The notes below the pieces were generated by a model, which saw only the letters and a program-made list of their open reading frames with translations, was not told the DNA's origin and made no database searches. Position numbers and translations under genes: made by a program. Below are positions 52,864 to 62,264 of a stretch of DNA of 64,000 nt, in pieces. The DNA lies in NCBI RefSeq assembly GCF_009664855.1, contig NZ_CP045928.1:4088107-4152106 (forward strand), read 5' to 3'. This DNA is from Flavobacterium sp. SLB02. Its GTDB lineage: Bacteria; Bacteroidota; Bacteroidia; Flavobacteriales; Flavobacteriaceae. Position 1 is the first letter of the stretch, and each line of letters starts with the position of its first letter.

Positions 52864-53823
52864 TTAAAATTTAATATGAATCCATTTTTCCTGAATAGCA
52901 CTTATTTTTTGCTGAAGTTTTGCTAAAAATTTTTGATGCTGTTCTGATTCCGGATTAAAACTTCTGTGACGCAGACTTTTTTGAATTTCATCTACTTCCT
53001 GCATAGTAGTACTGCTTTCTGGTGAGATATAATTTTCGCTAAAAAGTTTCCAGATATAATCAATGGCAATTTGATTAGGATGCAGCATATCCTGGGCATA
53101 AAAACGATAATCACGAAGTTCGTCCATCATGATTTCGTAAGATGGGAAATAGTTTTGAGTAATGAATTCTGTTTTATGAGTTTTTAAAACTTGATGAAGT
53201 CCGGCAAACAGATGTGATTTACTGAGTTGATTTTCTGCAAAACCGTCTTTGATATGGCGTACCGGAGAAACGGTAAAAACGAAATTTATATTCGGGTTCA
53301 AAACCTGAATTATATCTATTGTGTTTTGAATACTTTTCTGAATTACTTCAACTTCTAATAATTCTTTTGAGAATTTCCTTTGAGGCACTTTGTGGCAATT
53401 GGCCACGATTTGCTCACTTTCTGTGTTTCTGTAAATCCAGGAAGTTCCATAAGTAATGATAATATGTGTGGCTTGTTTTAAATATTTATAAGTTTCTGAA
53501 ATAGCTTTATTCAACGTTTCGAGTAATTCTTGTCGGTCCGAGTTGCTTAGATCTGAGTGTACTTCAAAACTATGCCAGCGCTCGTTATAAAAGAAAACAT
53601 CTTTCTCTGTGTAAAATTCTTCCTTAACCACTCTAGTTATTATTTTTTCGATCGAAACCGGATTAAAAATAATCCCAAACGGATTTGTAGAGTTTTGAAA
53701 TTTGAAATAATCAAATTTCTCAGCCATATTTTCTGCAAAACACGAACCAATAGAGATTATTTTCGAATTATAATGGATTGGATTATTGTTTTTAGAAATT
53801 GGTATTTGGGTTCTGAACTGCAT
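52864..53823 (-). CDS. GSCFA-domain protein
   Basis: A 319-residue protein with the family signature SIGSCFAENMAEKF at residues about 26-39, then FGIIFNPVSIEKI and FVFTVSPVRHIKDG. The GSCFA family is related to SGNH-type hydrolases, and the Ser in GSCF and the His of SPVRH are candidate active-site residues. No signal peptide. The substrate is unknown. Confidence 0.9.
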   Translation of the reverse strand: MQFRTQIPISKNNNPIHYNSKIISIGSCFAENMAEKFDYFKFQNSTNPFGIIFNPVSIEKIITRVVKEEFYTEKDVFFYNERWHSFEVHSDLSNSDRQELLETLNKAISETYKYLKQATHIIITYGTSWIYRNTESEQIVANCHKVPQRKFSKELLEVEVIQKSIQNTIDIIQVLNPNINFVFTVSPVRHIKDGFAENQLSKSHLFAGLHQVLKTHKTEFITQNYFPSYEIMMDELRDYRFYAQDMLHPNQIAIDYIWKLFSENYISPESSTTMQEVDEIQKSLRHRSFNPESEQHQKFLAKLQQKISAIQEKWIHIKF

Positions 53824-53868
53824 GGCTTTTTATTTAAACACGAATTTCACCAATTTTCACCAATAAAA

Positions 53869-53895
53869 AAACCAAATACAGAAGTATTTGGTTTT
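53869..53895. terminator. Terminator downstream of the first surface-lipoprotein gene
   Basis: AACCAAATAC and GTATTTGGTT form a 10-bp stem with loop AGAA; T runs lie on both sides. Related arms occur near 54795-54825 after the paralog. Confidence 0.82.
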
Positions 53896-53919
53896 TGATA
53901 AAGTTTAAACTTATAACGC

Positions 53920-54681
53920 TTAATAAGTATATTCTGTTATTTCATCATCTTGCGAAGAATCGGTTTGGGTTTGTTTTGTCGGATATCCTTTTTCATTGTA
54001 CTGATAAACACTATTGAAAATATTGGTTGTAATATCTTCTCCATATTTGTAAAGAGTAGTTAGTTTTGTTACATTATTTAAACTAGCACTAGTTTCATGA
54101 TCAATAAGTAAATTAAATCCTAAAACATTTTTAAAAGGATTATTTTTAGCATCATATTGGTATGTTTTAGTATATGAATAAGAATCAAAAGTTTCTATTT
54201 TCTTTATAAGATTTCCATTTATGTAGGTTAAAACTCCATCAGATTTTTTTGTTTCTTCTTTTGTGGTTGGGTCAACAGAATAATTTACAAAAGATATTGT
54301 TCCGTTTGTATTGTATGTATAAACTCTTTTAGAAATATAAGTAACAGTAGGAGCTATTTCTGTTAATACATCTATTTTTACTTTACCATCCTCATATGTA
54401 ATTTCATTTTTAGAACTAATATTTCCTTCCTGAGCAAAATCTTCAATTTTAGTGATAAAATCCCCAGTATAGGTATATACTTCCTTATCACTTGCTGTAT
54501 AACTAGCACTTAGTATTTTATTTCCGTCATACGTTATTGTCGAGAAATCATTATCTCCAGGAGAATCGGAATATTTATAACTAACTGTTTTAGGCAAAAC
54601 AGCATCAGTTCCGTTTTCATCACTAGAACAAGAGCTAAGTATTAAAGCTAATGCTCCAAAAAAACATAAATTTTTTTTCAT
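53920..54681 (-). CDS. Surface-type lipoprotein, paralog of the next gene
   Basis: A 253-residue lipoprotein. Lipobox LSSC (Cys18 from MKKNLCFF) is followed by SSDENGTD, an acidic stretch like the export signals of surface lipoproteins in this phylum. The body is built of YxYxxxG repeats (YTYNTNGTISF, YQYDAKNNPFKNVLG, YQYNEKGYPTKQ). I chose the start at 54681; an in-frame ATG at 54714 lies inside a TATATTTG promoter box (54712-54719). Function unknown. Confidence 0.78.
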   Translation of the reverse strand: MKKNLCFFGALALILSSCSSDENGTDAVLPKTVSYKYSDSPGDNDFSTITYDGNKILSASYTASDKEVYTYTGDFITKIEDFAQEGNISSKNEITYEDGKVKIDVLTEIAPTVTYISKRVYTYNTNGTISFVNYSVDPTTKEETKKSDGVLTYINGNLIKKIETFDSYSYTKTYQYDAKNNPFKNVLGFNLLIDHETSASLNNVTKLTTLYKYGEDITTNIFNSVYQYNEKGYPTKQTQTDSSQDDEITEYTY

Positions 54682-54711
54682 TATTACAGGTTTAATATTA
54701 TTTATTAAAAA

Positions 54712-54719
54712 CAAATATA
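54712..54719 (-). promoter_or_regulatory. Putative -7 box of the first surface-lipoprotein gene
   Basis: Minus strand TATATTTG matches TAnnTTTG; start point near 54706 with a leader of about 25 bases to the ATG at 54681. Confidence 0.5.
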
Positions 54720-54794
54720 CAGGATAGTATATTTAATTTTTAAGAATTTTTAACAAAAAAAATAGTAGATGAATTTAAAAATTTCATCAATAAA

Positions 54795-54828
54795 AAAACC
54801 AAACATTAAAGGCATTTGTTTTTTTATT
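54795..54828 (-). terminator. Possible terminator of the second surface-lipoprotein gene
   Basis: On the minus strand CAAATG and TGTTTG can pair, with two G-U pairs, before TTTTTTT. The flanking CAATAAAAAAACCAAA is shared with the terminator at 53869, suggesting that the terminator was duplicated with the gene. Confidence 0.45.
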
Positions 54829-54846
54829 GCTATTTAAATTTTAAAA

Positions 54847-55641
54847 CTAGTACGTATATTCAATTTCGTATTCTATTGATTTACCTGCTCCATCAAATGA
54901 AGTATGTTTTAATGGATAACCGTTTTCATTATATGAATAGGTTGTCAAATAGGTGCTTACATTAGTATTTTCAGAGGATGCTTTTATCACTTTTAAAATA
55001 TTATTTTTTCCAAAATAACTCACTTCATTTAACAACAAGTTAAAACCTAAAATACTTTTAAGAGGATTATTTTTAGTGTCATATTCAAAAACCAATGTAG
55101 TTGTTACTGATTTAAATGTTTGCTGCTCTTTTACAAGATTACCATCTTTATAAGTCAAAGTACCTATGCTGGTTTGAATTTCTAATTTCGTTTTAGCATC
55201 AATTGAATAATTTATATATGAAATTTGTTCATTAGAATTATGTGTATAAACCGTTTTTATAATATATTCTCCATCAGGATATTCTTTACTAAAAAGTATT
55301 TTATGAATTCGTGTTTTTAATTTTCCATTTTCATAACTATATACAACTTCTTTACTTTTAGTTTCATTTCCTTTCTCATCAACATTAAATAATTCTTGTT
55401 TGGTTATCAGATCTGCGTTGTAGGTAAATATTGTTTTTGAATCAGAGTCTATACTGTTTATAATTTTCTTGCCATCAAACTTAAGTGTACTGGTACTATT
55501 TGTTCCTAAAGACGCATTAGGATATAGGTACGAAATGGTTTTAGGCAAAACAACACTCTCTTCTGAAGGAGTATTATCATCACTTGAACAGGATATCAAT
55601 AAGAACGTTAAAAATCCAAAAAGTGGTAAAAGTTTTTTCAT
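54847..55641 (-). CDS. Surface-type lipoprotein, tandem paralog
   Basis: A 264-residue lipoprotein with lipobox LISC (Cys18) followed by SSDDNTPSEE, an acidic surface-export-like stretch. It shares VVLPKTISYLYPN, YTHNSNEQISYINYSID and NNPLKSILGFNLLLNE with the neighbour at 53920. The protein is probably a beta-rich exposed domain; function unknown. The two genes are head to tail with a 165-base gap. Confidence 0.8.
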   Translation of the reverse strand: MKKLLPLFGFLTFLLISCSSDDNTPSEESVVLPKTISYLYPNASLGTNSTSTLKFDGKKIINSIDSDSKTIFTYNADLITKQELFNVDEKGNETKSKEVVYSYENGKLKTRIHKILFSKEYPDGEYIIKTVYTHNSNEQISYINYSIDAKTKLEIQTSIGTLTYKDGNLVKEQQTFKSVTTTLVFEYDTKNNPLKSILGFNLLLNEVSYFGKNNILKVIKASSENTNVSTYLTTYSYNENGYPLKHTSFDGAGKSIEYEIEYTY

Positions 55642-55752
55642 ATAAGCAGATTTTTTTTGTGGGATAAATTTAGATTAAAATAAAAAACAAAATATTAAAA
55701 TAATTAACATTTTTAATAACATAAATCAACTTCACAAACTCAAACTATTCAC

Positions 55753-55760
55753 TACTTTTG
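55753..55760 (+). promoter_or_regulatory. Putative -7 box of the ABC exporter gene
   Basis: TACTTTTG matches TAnnTTTG and lies 30 bases before the ATG. Confidence 0.5.
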
Positions 55761-55790
55761 CATCTTCTATTTTTTTAACATCCTCTCTAT

Positions 55791-57536
55791 ATGAAATTAT
55801 TATATTCTTATATAATCAAACACAAAATGCTTTTGCTTTTTGCGTTGATTATGGCCTCCGTAAACATTTGTTTCAGTTTATCAGACTCTATTATTACCGG
55901 TAAATTAATGCAGGATTGCGGTGTTGGTTTGCATAAATACGAAGGAAACGAAATTGGTTTTATAAAATCTTTATCCTTCTGGCTTGGTCTTTCTCTTGGC
56001 GCTGCAATGATTTCAAGAATTACCAAAAACTTTCAGGATTATTTCACCAATGTGGTGATCCAGAGAACCGGAGCTCAGATGTATACTGATGGTATCAAAA
56101 AATCTCTTGATTTACCTTATGCAGAATTTGAAGACCAGCGAAGTGGTGAAACTTTAAGCAAACTGACCAAAGTACGATCTGATTCTGAAAAATTAATTAC
56201 GCTTTCGATCTCTTTGATCTTTCAAACCATTATTGGATTCATTTTTGTAATTGTTTACGTTGCCCGAATCGATTATCGCATTTCGATTATCTTTTTGATT
56301 ACAGCTCCAATCATTGCATTGATCAGTTCGTATTTGGGTAAAAAGATAAAGATCGTTTCCCGAAAAATTGTCAATCAAACCAATGCTTTGGCAGGTTCTA
56401 CAACCGAAAGTTTAAGAAATATCGAACTAGTGAAAAGTCTTGGATTAACGTATCAGGAAGAAAAACGTTTGAACTTAAACACCTTTAAAATCCTGCAACT
56501 CGAACTGGAGAAAATCCGTTTTATCAGAAGTTTGAGTTTTATTCAGGGAACAACGGTTCACTTTTTAAGAACTTGCGTGGTTTTTACTTTATATTATTTC
56601 TTGTTTGGAAATAAAATCATTGTAGGGGATCTCTTAACGATGGTTTTCTTTACCTTCTTTATTTTTGGACCTTTACAAGAGTTAGGAAATTTCATTATTG
56701 CTCTGAACGAAACCAAAGTTTCGATGGAAAACTTCAAAACATTATTAAGTGCTCCAAAAGAATTTCGTCCTAAAAGTCCAAAACACGTTGGAGCGATTCA
56801 ATCTTTGCTTTTCGAGAATGTAAGTTTTCAGCATAAAACTGCTAAATTTAAAGCCGTTGAAAATATTAATTTCGAAATCAAACAAGGAGAAACTGTTGCT
56901 TTTGTTGGTCCGTCGGGATCCGGGAAGACAACTTTGGTAAAATTATTAGTGGGATTATATACCCCGGCCGAAGGTCAGGTGTTTTACAACGATATTGATT
57001 CAACCGAAATTGATTTACTTGATCTAAGGAAACAATTAGGTTTTGTTACCCAGGATGCTCAATTATTCTCAGGAACAATTCGTGAGAATTTATTGTTCGT
57101 AAGGCCAAACGCAACCGATGAAGATTTGTACGATGCATTAAAGCGTGCCAGCTGCGAAAAATTGCTACAACGAGCCGAAGATGGCCTGAACACTACAATT
57201 GGTGAAGGCGGAATTAAAGTCTCAGGTGGTGAGAAACAACGTTTGTCAATTGCCCGTGCTATTTTAAGAAATCCCAATTTATTGATTTTTGATGAAGCTA
57301 CCTCTGCCCTGGATTCTATCACCGAAGAAGAAATTAACACTACAATTAGAAATATATCCGACCAAAACAGAATCACGGTTTTAATCGCTCACAGATTGTC
57401 TACTGTAATGCATGCCGATAAAATATTTGTTCTGGAACAAGGAAAAATTATTGAATCCGGCAAACATGAGGATTTGATTGTGGAGAAAGGATTGTATTAC
57501 GCTATGTGGCGTCAGCAAATTGGCGAACGTAAATAA
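55791..57536 (+). CDS. ABC transporter, fused permease and ATPase (exporter half-transporter)
   Basis: A 581-residue MsbA-like half-transporter. The membrane domain has about six spans (1-300). The ATPase domain follows with Walker A GPSGSGKTT (373-381), the signature VSGGEKQRLSIARAIL, Walker B LLIFDEATSALD and the switch His in IAHRLST. Such dimers export lipids, peptides or drugs. The neighbours give no hint of the substrate. Confidence 0.93.
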   Translation: MKLLYSYIIKHKMLLLFALIMASVNICFSLSDSIITGKLMQDCGVGLHKYEGNEIGFIKSLSFWLGLSLGAAMISRITKNFQDYFTNVVIQRTGAQMYTDGIKKSLDLPYAEFEDQRSGETLSKLTKVRSDSEKLITLSISLIFQTIIGFIFVIVYVARIDYRISIIFLITAPIIALISSYLGKKIKIVSRKIVNQTNALAGSTTESLRNIELVKSLGLTYQEEKRLNLNTFKILQLELEKIRFIRSLSFIQGTTVHFLRTCVVFTLYYFLFGNKIIVGDLLTMVFFTFFIFGPLQELGNFIIALNETKVSMENFKTLLSAPKEFRPKSPKHVGAIQSLLFENVSFQHKTAKFKAVENINFEIKQGETVAFVGPSGSGKTTLVKLLVGLYTPAEGQVFYNDIDSTEIDLLDLRKQLGFVTQDAQLFSGTIRENLLFVRPNATDEDLYDALKRASCEKLLQRAEDGLNTTIGEGGIKVSGGEKQRLSIARAILRNPNLLIFDEATSALDSITEEEINTTIRNISDQNRITVLIAHRLSTVMHADKIFVLEQGKIIESGKHEDLIVEKGLYYAMWRQQIGERK

Positions 57537-57631
57537 TACTTTTTTTATATTCTAAAGTACTCAGGCGCTGAGTTTCTAAGTTTTTCAATAGCGTGCAGCT
57601 TAGCTGAATGGAAAAAATAAATTAAAGTTAA

Positions 57632-57668
57632 AGGCTTTAGCCAAACTGTTAGGTTTAACTAAAGCCCT
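57632..57668 (+). terminator. Probable terminator of the ABC exporter gene
   Basis: GGCTTTAG and CTAAAGCC form an 8-bp stem with a longer AT-rich loop that may pair further (AAAC/GTTT); a T-rich stretch follows. Confidence 0.6.
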
Positions 57669-57864
57669 TTTCTTTTTAAGCACTTCCTGAGAAGATTGGG
57701 GAGTTTCTTTGACTTTTTGCCACAAATTCCACCAATTTGCACGCATTTAATTCTTGAATCTTTGCGAGTTTATTACGAAGATTTCTCCTTTGTCAAATGA
57801 GATAAAATGAGCCAAAAATCATTTTAATCCTTATAATCTGTGGCAAAAAAAATAAAAAACAAAA

Positions 57865-57894
57865 ACCCGACAAGTTTTAAAAACCTGCCGGGTT
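57865..57894. terminator. Terminator near alaS; second copy of a reused hairpin
   Basis: AACCCGACA...CTGCCGGGTT with an inner GTTTT/AAAAAC stem, nearly the same as 23094-23125. It serves alaS on the minus strand, where A/T follows. Confidence 0.75.
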
Positions 57895-57943
57895 TACTTT
57901 ATCTAGATTTTAAATTCTTAGAACCTTAGTAACTTTAAAAAAC

Positions 57944-60580
57944 TTATTTCACAAACTCAATTGCATGGGACAAAGCCTCTGCAATTCCACCAGCATTTTT
58001 ACCTTTCCCAGAAGCGAAGAAAGGTTGCCCTCCTCCATTTCCTTCAATATATTTTCCTAGTTCTTTGATCACTGCATTTGCATTTAAGCTTTTACTTGCT
58101 ACCAATTCTTTAGATATATAACAGTGAATATTTGGTAACCCATCTTCTAGAGAAGCTAAGAATACAAATGAATCTGGTTTTGAACTTCCTAATGCAGAAG
58201 CCAAATCTTTTGTTGAAGCCATGCTTAAATCTACTTGTTTTGCAAGGAAATTTACTCCGTTTACTTGCTGAAAATCTTTCTCTAATTCAGATTTTAAAGC
58301 GTTTACTTTTTCTTTAAGTAATCCCTCAACCTGCTTTTTCAATTTAGCATTATCATCCTGTAAAGAAGCCACTGATTTTAAAATATCCTGCGGATTTTTT
58401 AATGTTTCTTTTATTTCAGATAAGGTATTTTCCTGATTTTGGTAGAAGTCTTTTACCGCATCGCCTGTAATGGCTTCAATACGACGAATTCCAGCTGCTA
58501 CTGCCCCTTCAGAGATGATTTTGAAATGCCAGATTTCTGCTGTGTTTTTCACGTGAATTCCACCGCAAAGTTCTTTACTGTCACCAAATTCAATCATTCG
58601 AACATTATCGCCGTATTTTTCTCCAAATAAAGCCATTGCACCTTTATCCAATGCTTCTTTAATTGGGATATTTCTGTGTTCTACCAGTTGTAATTGCGCT
58701 TCAATTTGCTCATTTACACTTGCTTCAACCTGACGTAATTCATCCTCTGAAACTTTAGAAAAGTGCGAGAAGTCAAAACGAAGATAGTTAGGATTCACTA
58801 ATGAACCTTTTTGCTCTACGTGAGTCCCTAGAAGGCTTCTCAAAGCCAAATGCATTAAATGCGTAGCCGAGTGATTTTTAGAAGTTGCACCTCTTAAATC
58901 AGTATTTACTTTTGCTACAAAACCACCTTGGATATTTTCAGGCAATTGTTTTGCAAAATGCAAAATCAAATTGTTTTCTTTTTTCGTGTCAATGATTTCA
59001 ATTGTCTCGTTTGCAGAAACCAATGTTCCTTTATCTCCCACTTGTCCTCCACCTTCGGGATAGAATGGTGTGTTGTCTAAAACGATTTGGTATAGAATTC
59101 CGTCTTTCTTAGAATCTACTTTACGAATTCTGGTAATTTTTACCTCATTCTCTACTTTATCATATCCAACGAAAGTTTCCACATTTCCCGGAATCAAAAC
59201 TGTCCAGTCTTCTGTTGAAACTTCTGATGCCGCGCGTGAACGTGTTTTTTGTTTTTGTAATTCAACTTCAAATTCTTCTTCATTATATGAAAAACCTTTT
59301 TCTTTTAGAATTAGAGCTGTCAAATCTTTTGGAAAACCAAATGTATCATACAATTCAAAAACCTTAGCACCGGAAACTTCTGAACCAGAAGTTTGTGCAA
59401 TTACATTATCTAATAATTGTAATCCCTGATCCAAAGTTCTTAAAAAAGAAGCTTCTTCTTCACGAATTACATTGGTAACCAATTGTTGCTGCGATTTGAT
59501 TTCCGGGAAAAATTCTCCCATTTGGCTTGCTAAAACTTCTACCAGTTTATTGATAAAAGGCTCTTTGGTATTCAAAAATGTAAATCCGTAACGAATAGCA
59601 CGACGCAAAATTCTACGAATTACATAACCAGCTCCAGTGTTAGATGGTAATTGTCCGTCAGCAATTGCAAAAGCAACGGCGCGAACGTGATCTACCACTA
59701 CACGAATGGCAATGTTTGTTTTGTTTTGTTCTTCTGAGATATTTTTTACCTCGTCAGATGTATATTTTAAACCTGTAATTTGTTCTACTTTCTCGATAAG
59801 CGGAGTAAAAACATCGGTATCATAATTGGATGTTTTTCCTTGCAAAGCCATACACAAACGCTCAAATCCCATTCCGGTATCTACGTGTTGTGCCGGAAGT
59901 TTTTCTAAAGATCCGTCAGCTTTACGGTTGAATTCCATAAATACATTATTCCAGATTTCTACCACTTGCGGGTGATCGTTATTCACTAAGCTTTTTCCTG
60001 AAACTAAAGCTTTTTCAGATTCCGGACGTAAATCAACGTGAATTTCAGAACAAGGGCCGCATGGCCCCTGATCTCCCATTTCCCAGAAATTATCCTTTTT
60101 ATTTCCAAGGATAATTCGATCTTCATCGATTAGAGTTTTCCAGATATCCCAAGCTTGCTGATCAAAAGGTACATTATCTTCTTTACTTCCTTCAAAAACA
60201 GAAACATATAAATTTTCTTTTGGAATTTTATAAACTTCTGTCAAAAGTTGCCAAGCCCAATTGATGGCTTCTTTTTTGAAATAATCACCAAAAGACCAGT
60301 TACCCAACATCTCAAACATAGTATGATGATAGGTATCAAATCCTACATCTTCAAGATCGTTATGTTTTCCTGAAACACGAAGACATTTTTGCGTATCGGC
60401 TATTCTTTTGCTTTTTGGTGTTCCGTTTCCTAAAAAATATTCTTTGAACTGGGCCATTCCCGAGTTGTTGAACATTAAGGTTGGATCATCTTTAAGTACA
60501 ATAGGAGCCGAGGGAACAATTAAATGCCCGTTGCTTTTAAAAAAGTCTAAAAATTGTTTACGTACGTCTTGTGATTTCAT
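57944..60580 (-). CDS. alaS: Alanyl-tRNA synthetase
   Basis: An 878-residue enzyme that charges tRNA-Ala and edits mischarged Ser or Gly. The aminoacylation domain begins KSQDVRKQFLDFF; QHVDTGMGFERL is near 240. The editing site HxxxH is in NHSATHLMHLALR and the Cys-His pair in CGGIHVKNT; the C-Ala domain ends the protein. An upstream ATG at 60631 would add 17 atypical residues, so I used 60580. Divergent from the M23 peptidase gene. Confidence 0.97.
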   Translation of the reverse strand: MKSQDVRKQFLDFFKSNGHLIVPSAPIVLKDDPTLMFNNSGMAQFKEYFLGNGTPKSKRIADTQKCLRVSGKHNDLEDVGFDTYHHTMFEMLGNWSFGDYFKKEAINWAWQLLTEVYKIPKENLYVSVFEGSKEDNVPFDQQAWDIWKTLIDEDRIILGNKKDNFWEMGDQGPCGPCSEIHVDLRPESEKALVSGKSLVNNDHPQVVEIWNNVFMEFNRKADGSLEKLPAQHVDTGMGFERLCMALQGKTSNYDTDVFTPLIEKVEQITGLKYTSDEVKNISEEQNKTNIAIRVVVDHVRAVAFAIADGQLPSNTGAGYVIRRILRRAIRYGFTFLNTKEPFINKLVEVLASQMGEFFPEIKSQQQLVTNVIREEEASFLRTLDQGLQLLDNVIAQTSGSEVSGAKVFELYDTFGFPKDLTALILKEKGFSYNEEEFEVELQKQKTRSRAASEVSTEDWTVLIPGNVETFVGYDKVENEVKITRIRKVDSKKDGILYQIVLDNTPFYPEGGGQVGDKGTLVSANETIEIIDTKKENNLILHFAKQLPENIQGGFVAKVNTDLRGATSKNHSATHLMHLALRSLLGTHVEQKGSLVNPNYLRFDFSHFSKVSEDELRQVEASVNEQIEAQLQLVEHRNIPIKEALDKGAMALFGEKYGDNVRMIEFGDSKELCGGIHVKNTAEIWHFKIISEGAVAAGIRRIEAITGDAVKDFYQNQENTLSEIKETLKNPQDILKSVASLQDDNAKLKKQVEGLLKEKVNALKSELEKDFQQVNGVNFLAKQVDLSMASTKDLASALGSSKPDSFVFLASLEDGLPNIHCYISKELVASKSLNANAVIKELGKYIEGNGGGQPFFASGKGKNAGGIAEALSHAIEFVK

Positions 60581-60861
60581 ATTTAAATTAAGCAAATGTG
60601 TCTGTTGAAAATGTGATAATTTAATAATCAAACAATTAGCGAATGTATGAATTAGAAATTGCGATAATTTGAGGATTTTAAACCAAAAAACTTTAAGTTA
60701 GCAAACAATAAATCATCTCATAAATACATTAACTAATTATCTAATTGACTCAATTATCTAATTATTTTATTCTTGAAAAAAAGCTTCGAAGAACTGAAAC
60801 ATTTATTAAATTTGTTCGACTAACTTATTTTACAAGCTGCAAAAATAGGGTATTTTAAAAT

Positions 60862-61839
60862 ATGGCGAAAGTAAAATATTATTACGACTCAGAAAATCTG
60901 GCTTATACGAAAATAAAAACCAGAAAAAGAATCAAAATCGGTTACGCACTACTGTTTTTGCTGGCCTCGGCATTATTTGGTTTTTTAGTTTTTGTACTAT
61001 TAATAAATACTCCTTATTTCGAAACACCAAAAGATCGTTTGCAAGCACGTGAAATCGAGAATTTAAAATTGCAATATGCCATTTTAAACAAAAAAATGGA
61101 TGAAATCGATGATGTGACCCAAGCATTAGAAAACAGGGACAACAATATATACAGGGTTTACTTTAACAAAACCGAAATTCCGGATTCTATCAGAAAAGCA
61201 GGTTTTAGAGATCCCAAACGTTATAAAGATTTAGAAGGTTACAACAATTCGCAATTGGTATTAAACACCACAAAACGAATTGACAGATTATCCAAAGAAT
61301 TGGCTATTCAGTCGAAATCATTAGACGAAATTTTAAAACTGGCCAGTACAAAAGGAAATCTCTTACTGGCAATTCCTGCCATTCAGCCTGTCAGGAATGA
61401 AAATTTAAAACGAATGGCTTCCGGTTTTGGTTACAGAACTGACCCTTTCACCAAAGTGAGAAAAATGCATAACGGAATGGATTTCACCGCCAATACAGGC
61501 TCGCCTGTTTATGCCACAGGCGATGGTGTTGTAGAAAGAGCCGATGCTTCGGCTTCCGGATTTGGAAATCATGTTGTGATCAGGCATGGTTTTGGATACG
61601 AGAGTTTGTATGCGCATTTAAGCAAATACAATTGCAGAGCCGGACAACATGTCAAACGCGGAGATGTAATTGGATATGTAGGAAGTACAGGAAGATCCGA
61701 AGGTCCGCATTGTCACTATGAAGTGCATAAAGACGGAAAAGTGGTCAACCCATTGAATTTTTATTACGGAAATATTTCGGCTGCAGAATACGTTGCAATT
61801 TCACAAATGGCAAATCAGGAAAATCAGTCATTAGATTAA
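60862..61839 (+). CDS. M23-family metallopeptidase, membrane anchored
   Basis: A 325-residue cell-wall endopeptidase. One span at about 27-50 is followed by a coiled-coil-like region (about 58-160) and a LytM domain at about 190-300 with zinc ligands His203 and Asp207 (HNGMD) and His285 in GPHCHYEVH. All residues needed for zinc binding are present, so it is probably active on peptide cross-links. A MerR-type gene follows 48 bases later. Confidence 0.92.
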   Translation: MAKVKYYYDSENLAYTKIKTRKRIKIGYALLFLLASALFGFLVFVLLINTPYFETPKDRLQAREIENLKLQYAILNKKMDEIDDVTQALENRDNNIYRVYFNKTEIPDSIRKAGFRDPKRYKDLEGYNNSQLVLNTTKRIDRLSKELAIQSKSLDEILKLASTKGNLLLAIPAIQPVRNENLKRMASGFGYRTDPFTKVRKMHNGMDFTANTGSPVYATGDGVVERADASASGFGNHVVIRHGFGYESLYAHLSKYNCRAGQHVKRGDVIGYVGSTGRSEGPHCHYEVHKDGKVVNPLNFYYGNISAAEYVAISQMANQENQSLD

Positions 61840-61854
61840 TCCTCCAAAAAGTAG

Positions 61855-61862
61855 TATTTTTG
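61855..61862 (+). promoter_or_regulatory. Putative -7 box of the MerR-type gene
   Basis: TATTTTTG matches TAnnTTTG and lies 25 bases before the ATG. Confidence 0.5.
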
Positions 61863-61887
61863 GAATTAAAACAGAAAATTAAAAATC

Positions 61888-62220
61888 ATGCATATTGAGC
61901 TTTCAAAAGATAAAAGGTATTATAGCATTGGCGAAGTGGCCAAGGCTTTTAATGTCAATGCATCATTGATTCGGTTTTGGGATAGTGAATTTGACATTTT
62001 AAAACCTAAAAAAAATGCCAAAGGCAACAGAATGTTTACCCCTGAGGATATCACCAATCTGCAATTGATTTATCATTTGGTTAAAGAAAGAGGTTTTACA
62101 CTCGATGGCGCCAGAACCCATTTGAAAGAGGGACAGAAGAAAACATTAGATAAATTCGAAATAATACGTAAATTAGAGACCATAAAAACACAATTAAACG
62201 AAATTAAGAACGAATTATAG
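61888..62220 (+). CDS. MerR-family transcriptional regulator
   Basis: A 110-residue protein. The winged-helix motif is at about 9-75 (YYSIGEVAKAFNVNASLIRFWDSEFDILKP) and a coiled coil at about 80-110 follows, probably for dimerisation. There is no carboxy-terminal ligand domain, so it is a short form. It lies between the M23 peptidase gene and lemA; a regulatory link to either is inference. Confidence 0.92.
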   Translation: MHIELSKDKRYYSIGEVAKAFNVNASLIRFWDSEFDILKPKKNAKGNRMFTPEDITNLQLIYHLVKERGFTLDGARTHLKEGQKKTLDKFEIIRKLETIKTQLNEIKNEL

Positions 62221-62264
62221 TATATTTATTCAAAAATTAAAAACAAACTTAAATTAAAACGGAT

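Larger units (their letters stand above)
57537..57943. other. 407-base intergenic region of repeats and terminators
   Basis: It holds an ACTCAGGCGCTGAGTTTCTAAG tract (57555-57588, shown here in two pieces of repeats: ACTCAGGCGC and TGAGTTTCTAAG), the hairpin at 57632-57668, a GCCACAAATTCCACC tract (57718-57750), and the terminator at 57865-57894. No open frame. Confidence 0.55.

Noticed and set aside
54682..54714. Upstream ATG of the lipoprotein gene at 53920
   Set aside because: It falls inside the TATATTTG -7 box and would precede the lipoprotein signal by 11 residues.
60581..60631. Upstream ATG of alaS
   Set aside because: The 17 extra residues are not part of known AlaRS amino ends, which begin at the KSQDVR position.
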